DNA from: Candidatus Phaeomarinibacter sp.
Lineage (GTDB): Bacteria; Pseudomonadota; Alphaproteobacteria; CGMCC-115125
Direction of reading: 5' to 3'
Length of the DNA: 8,941 nt
NCBI GenBank assembly: GCA_028279995.1
Contig: JANQMQ010000701.1
Coordinates: 1 to 8,941 of the forward strand
Position numbers and translations under genes: made by a program. Of the stretch, positions 6,743 through 8,941 are shown piece after piece. The notes under the pieces are model-generated. The model did no database searches. It saw nothing but the letters and a program-made list of their open reading frames with translations, and was not told the DNA's origin. Position 1 is the stretch's first letter, and each line of letters begins with the position of its first letter.

Positions 6743-6782
6743 CCGGTTTCTGACCGGTACCAAAGGGCAGCCCTTACTGCCC
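6743..6782 (+). other. Two stem-loops directly after the DUF5330 stop codon
   Basis: CCGGT (6743-6747) pairs with ACCGG (6753-6757) across five bases, and GGGCAG (6765-6770) pairs with CTGCCC (6777-6782) across six. Neither has a T tract. With the terminator hairpin at 6807-6878 they make three consecutive stem-loops in the 3' untranslated region. They could protect the mRNA end or form part of a 3'-derived small RNA; that is inference. Confidence 0.4.
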
Positions 6783-6806
6783 GCCTACACCCGCGATCCC
6801 CTCAAG

Positions 6807-6878
6807 GGCGCGTATTGCACTCCCATCGGCCTCCCCCCCCCAGGCCTGCCCCCCCAGTGCAATACGCGCCATTTTTTT
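6807..6878 (+). terminator. Rho-independent terminator with long stem and C-tract loop
   Basis: GGCGCGTATTGCACT (6807-6821) pairs perfectly over 15 bp with the arm at 6856-6870, followed by A and seven T (6872-6878). The 34-base loop is unusual: it contains a nested 5-bp hairpin GGCCT/AGGCC (6828-6832 with 6842-6846) whose own loop is nine C, and then seven more C (6849-6855). It terminates rightward transcription from the DUF5330 gene. The minus-strand side lacks a T tract, so it is one-directional. Confidence 0.85.
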
Positions 6879-6895
6879 CGTGCACACCAGATCGG

Positions 6896-6924
6896 TTGTC
6901 TGATATCGCCCGACGGCCTATGTC
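6896..6924 (+). promoter_or_regulatory. sufE: Weak candidate promoter of sufE
   Basis: TTGTCT (6896-6901) and TATGTC (6919-6924) are spaced by 17 bases, a fair -35 and a poor -10 box. They lie between the upstream terminator and the sufE start, where a promoter is needed. A GGCCGG/CCGGCC hairpin (6934-6959) follows in the leader. The match is partial and could be chance. Confidence 0.25.
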
Positions 6925-6997
6925 TTGGCCCAAGGCCGGACATTCTGAAGTCGCCGGCCCTGAGCAGATATGGTGCATTCAAGAAGGGCCGGTCGCT

Positions 6998-7441
6998 GTG
7001 AGTATCAATGAACTGATTGAGGATTTTTCCTATCTTGATGATTGGGAAGACCGCTATCGGTATGTGATTGAGCTGGGCAAAGATCTCGAGCCCTTGCCCG
7101 ACGATGAGCACTCCGAAACCAACAAGGTCAAAGGGTGTGTCAGCCAGGTATGGCTGCAGACATATGTGACGATGGATGAATCCGGTCGTCCCGTTCTGCG
7201 GTTTGTGGGCGATAGTGACGCTCACATCGTGCGGGGGCTGATTGCCATCGTCTTGCGGCTGTATTCAGGTCGTCCGGCATCAGAGATCATAGAGACCCTT
7301 GCCGATCCGGTGTTTCAACAGATCGGCCTTGATGAGCATCTCAGCCCGCAGCGCTCCAACGGACTGCACGCCATGGTCCGGCGCATCCAGTCAGACGCTA
7401 AGGCGGCCCTGGCGGGCAGCGGGACACCTGTTGCGTCTTAG
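6998..7441 (+). CDS. sufE: SufE, sulfur acceptor of cysteine desulfurase
   Basis: A 147-residue SufE protein. SufE accepts the persulfide sulfur from the SufS cysteine desulfurase on a conserved cysteine and passes it to the SufBCD scaffold for Fe-S cluster assembly in the cytosol. Seen: N-terminal SINELIEDFSYLDDWEDRYRY typical start of the family, the acceptor motif KVKGC47VSQVWL with the active cysteine in the expected position (E. coli SufE uses Cys51), the F-x-G-D-S-D block, and the C-terminal segment IGLDEHLSPQRSNGL with the conserved Arg-x-Asn-Gly. The GTG at 6998 is chosen since homology begins at the next residue and AAGGG lies nine bases upstream; the frame is open back to 6731, but that stretch crosses the terminator and codes for low-complexity Pro-rich sequence. 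No suf operon genes are in the window, as is common for stand-alone sufE. Confidence 0.95.
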   Translation: MSINELIEDFSYLDDWEDRYRYVIELGKDLEPLPDDEHSETNKVKGCVSQVWLQTYVTMDESGRPVLRFVGDSDAHIVRGLIAIVLRLYSGRPASEIIETLADPVFQQIGLDEHLSPQRSNGLHAMVRRIQSDAKAALAGSGTPVAS

Positions 7442-7470
7442 GGTCCGCCAACCTTGAGGAAATCTGAGCC

Positions 7471-7830
7471 ATGAGCCTTGTCGTTCTGTCTTATCTAGGT
7501 GGTTTCATCGGGCTTGGCCTTGGGCTGTATGCAATTGTGAATCCGTATGGAGCCGCAAAGCTTGTGGGTATTCACATTGACGACGCGCTGCCGCACTCGA
7601 TTTCCGAGGTCCGTGCCACATATGGAGGTGTGTTCGCCGGAGGCCACGCTTTTGCTCTAGCCACCGGAAGCGAAACTGCTTTTCTCACACTTGCGTGCGG
7701 ATGGGGTCTGACGGCGATTGTCCGTCTTGGATCCATCCTGGTTGACCGGGCATCCAACGGCGCAAACTGGGGCGGCGCTGCTTTTGAGTTCGGCATGGTC
7801 GTCCTGCTCGCAGCGCCCTTCCTTCGCTAG
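7471..7830 (+). CDS. DUF4345 family small membrane protein
   Basis: A 119-residue inner-membrane protein with about four hydrophobic segments (residues 3-22, 47-63, 69-91 and 103-117). The central motif S-E-V-R-A-T-Y-G-G (45-53), a charged pair at the edge of the second segment, and a later R-L-G (85-87) are typical of the DUF4345 family. Its biochemical function is unknown, so no role is proposed. The ATG at 7471 has GAGGA ten bases upstream. The start is 29 bases after the sufE stop with no terminator between, so co-transcription with sufE is likely; whether the two proteins work together cannot be said. The stop codon is 24 bases from that of the convergent DUF6456 gene, and I see no clear terminator in this gap. 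Confidence 0.82.
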   Translation: MSLVVLSYLGGFIGLGLGLYAIVNPYGAAKLVGIHIDDALPHSISEVRATYGGVFAGGHAFALATGSETAFLTLACGWGLTAIVRLGSILVDRASNGANWGGAAFEFGMVVLLAAPFLR

Positions 7831-7854
7831 ACCAGCCCGTGCGGCTGAGGCAGA

Positions 7855-8763
7855 TCAGGCGTCATCATCAGCGGCGGGAGCCTTCCAGACATAGGAGCGG
7901 TTATCGCGCCCGCTCCCAGCACCATTAAAGCCATAGTGGTCAGCCAGCCGTTCCAGGGCGATTGCCAGAACCACCTTGCCTGATCTTTGCGGCCACCCCA
8001 TGCGGCGTTCAGCATCCTCAAGACCGTTGAGGTGACAACAGACATCCACAAGAGGCTCGGCCAGACCGGGGCCAACCGCTTCAAGAGCCTTGTAGAATCT
8101 CTGGCGGGCTGCCAGCGCCTTTTCGCTGAGCGTGAGATCACTGCCCCCCTGGCGCCTGTTGCCGTCGAGCTGGACTGACCAGTCCGCCGTGACGCGCTGG
8201 GACATCTGGGCGCTTGTAAAGTCTACGCGCAGTCTTTCGCCCGCTTCAAACTGGGTTTCGGACAGCAGTGCCTTGCCGTTGCTGCCCTTGCGTCTGCGAA
8301 GCCAGCCCAGCGGTGTTTCTGCAAGGTTGACCTTCATGGGCGTGAGAGCGGTCTTCGAGCCATGCCCGCGCCCGTCAATCATCCGTGTTCCCTCAATTTG
8401 ATGCTGAGCCCGAAAGGGGTCCACCGACGCCGCGTCTCGGGCCATGCGGTTACGTCCCAAATCGGTCAACACATAGGTATCGGCTTGGGCCGTGATGAGA
8501 CCATCCCGTGCAAAGGCCACAACGAATTTTGCATCCACAAGGGTGCGCGGGGTGCCCCCGCGCGTCTTTCTGGACCGCACGGCGTAGCGATCCGTCTGCG
8601 CGACAGGAACAAGACAGGCCCCGGTGAGCGCAAGGCGCGGGAGAATGCGGCGCGCTTCACGTTCATACTCTCCTTTGGCGATGGGTTGAGACCGCGCCGA
8701 TGGTGCAGCGGATAGCGGCGCCACCCACTTTGTGGCGGGTACGGAGGGTTTCGACTTTGTCAT
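7855..8763 (-). CDS. DUF6456 domain protein with N-terminal winged-helix-like region
   Basis: A 302-residue cytosolic protein. The C-terminal half (about residues 145-285) matches the alphaproteobacterial DUF6456 pattern: E-T-P-L-G-W-L-x-R-R-K (149-159), AGERLRVDFTSAQM (174-187), a V-T-A-D-W-S strand (191-196), D-V-C-C-H-L-N-G-L-E (240-249) and R-S-G-K-V-V-L-A-I-A-L-x-R-L (260-273). The N-terminal half (about 32-110) looks like a winged helix: a helix with FVVAFARDGLI, a wing ending in YVLTDLGRNRM. Together these suggest a DNA-binding or regulatory protein, but no function is known to me. The ATG at 8763 is preceded by AAAGGAGGT (8778-8770) six bases away, which decides the start over an in-frame ATG at 8802. 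It begins 2 bases after the stop of the DnaA-like gene, so the two are almost certainly translationally coupled. Confidence 0.85.
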   Translation of the reverse strand: MTKSKPSVPATKWVAPLSAAPSARSQPIAKGEYEREARRILPRLALTGACLVPVAQTDRYAVRSRKTRGGTPRTLVDAKFVVAFARDGLITAQADTYVLTDLGRNRMARDAASVDPFRAQHQIEGTRMIDGRGHGSKTALTPMKVNLAETPLGWLRRRKGSNGKALLSETQFEAGERLRVDFTSAQMSQRVTADWSVQLDGNRRQGGSDLTLSEKALAARQRFYKALEAVGPGLAEPLVDVCCHLNGLEDAERRMGWPQRSGKVVLAIALERLADHYGFNGAGSGRDNRSYVWKAPAADDDA

Positions 8764-8765
8764 GC

Positions 8766-8941
8766 TCAGACCTCCTTTCCCGTCGCAACACGCAGTTGCC
8801 ACTCAAGGCGCGACAGCGCCTGGTCGAATGCCCTGTCATCGCGATCCCATTCAACCTTGCGGCAGGCGTGTGACACGGTGGACCGGTCCCGCGCGAACTC
8901 ATGGCCGACGGCAGTCAGGGTCAGTCCGAAAACCACATGGG
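8766..8941 (-). CDS. DnaA-domain-IV-like helix-turn-helix protein (5' end outside window)
   Basis: The C-terminal 57 residues of a protein that continues past the right edge. The segment F-A-R-D-R-S-T-V-S-H-A-C-R-K-V-E aligns with the signature helix of DnaA domain IV (G-R-D-H-T-T-V-L-H-A-x-R-K-I-E), the part that reads DnaA boxes; the HACRK core is the same as I recall for E. coli DnaA, while the His-Thr contact pair is Arg-Ser here. After the helix it runs D-D-R-A-F-D-Q-A-L-S-R-L-E and ends within 15 residues. In DnaA itself the protein ends soon after this domain; here the next gene, a DUF6456 protein, makes it more likely to be one of the small stand-alone DnaA-like HTH proteins of alphaproteobacteria that lack an ATPase. 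The missing N-terminus would decide. Stop TGA is at 8768-8766, with a Shine-Dalgarno for the next gene inside its last codons. Confidence 0.8.
   Translation of the reverse strand, partial: HVVFGLTLTAVGHEFARDRSTVSHACRKVEWDRDDRAFDQALSRLEWQLRVATGKEV
8770..8778 (-). promoter_or_regulatory. Near-perfect Shine-Dalgarno of the DUF6456 gene
   Basis: AAAGGAGGT on the minus strand lies inside the last codons of the DnaA-like HTH gene (Lys-Glu-Val) and six bases before the ATG at 8763. It is by far the strongest ribosome-binding site in the window. It fixes the DUF6456 start and, with the 2-base gap, points to coupled translation at a high level. Confidence 0.85.

Noticed and set aside
6807..6878. Bidirectional terminator or insertion-sequence end
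   Set aside because: Only the rightward side has a T tract, there is no minus-strand gene ending here, and no transposase or target duplication is seen nearby.
6731..6997. SufE with an 89-residue N-terminal extension starting at TTG 6731
   Set aside because: The extension would be translated through an intrinsic terminator and encodes Pro-rich low-complexity sequence; family similarity starts at 6998, which has a ribosome-binding site.
7831..7854. Terminator between the convergent DUF4345 and DUF6456 genes
   Set aside because: Only a 4-bp stem (AGCC/GGCT) without a T tract is present in the 24-base gap.
8663..8902. 79-residue open frame on the minus strand
   Set aside because: It is out of frame with both the DnaA-like HTH gene and the DUF6456 gene and has no conserved features.

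Overview
The window looks like chromosomal DNA of an alphaproteobacterium, most likely of the Hyphomicrobiales (Rhizobiales) or a close relative. This rests on the protein families: a DivJ-type and a PleC-like PAS histidine kinase, a DUF5330 protein, a stand-alone SufE, a DUF4345 membrane protein, and a DUF6456 protein next to a small DnaA-domain-IV-like helix-turn-helix protein. The DNA is GC-rich. I see no insertion sequence, prophage, tRNA, rRNA or CRISPR array.

Left part (1-5080): a six-TM, PAS-containing DivJ-like histidine kinase lies on the minus strand (31-1788). A 422-base gap with several stem-loops separates it from a divergent lipoprotein gene of unknown function (2211-3254), which ends at a strong intrinsic terminator. 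A second, soluble kinase with two PAS domains follows on the plus strand (3416-5080). The two kinases share the same H-box style, typical of the kinases that act on DivK/PleD-type receivers, so this could be a signalling locus for cell cycle or development. That role is inferred from family only.

Middle part (5081-7441): a single-domain PPK2 polyphosphate kinase (5232-6113) follows a C-rich, G-poor gap. A 237-base gap with a 14-bp perfect palindrome then leads to a small exported DUF5330 protein (6351-6734), whose ribosome-binding site lies in the loop of a hairpin. That gene ends in a run of three stem-loops; the last is a 15-bp perfect stem with a very C-rich loop and a T tract. The sulfur-transfer protein SufE (6998-7441, GTG start) follows.

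Right part (7442-8941): SufE is followed after 29 bases by a DUF4345 four-TM protein (7471-7830), probably co-transcribed. Convergent to it, on the minus strand, is a two-gene unit: a DnaA-domain-IV-like HTH protein (cut by the window edge, 8766-8941) and a DUF6456 protein (7855-8763). They are separated by 2 bases, and a near-perfect Shine-Dalgarno sequence lies inside the end of the first gene. I consider this pair the most interesting uncharacterised system here.
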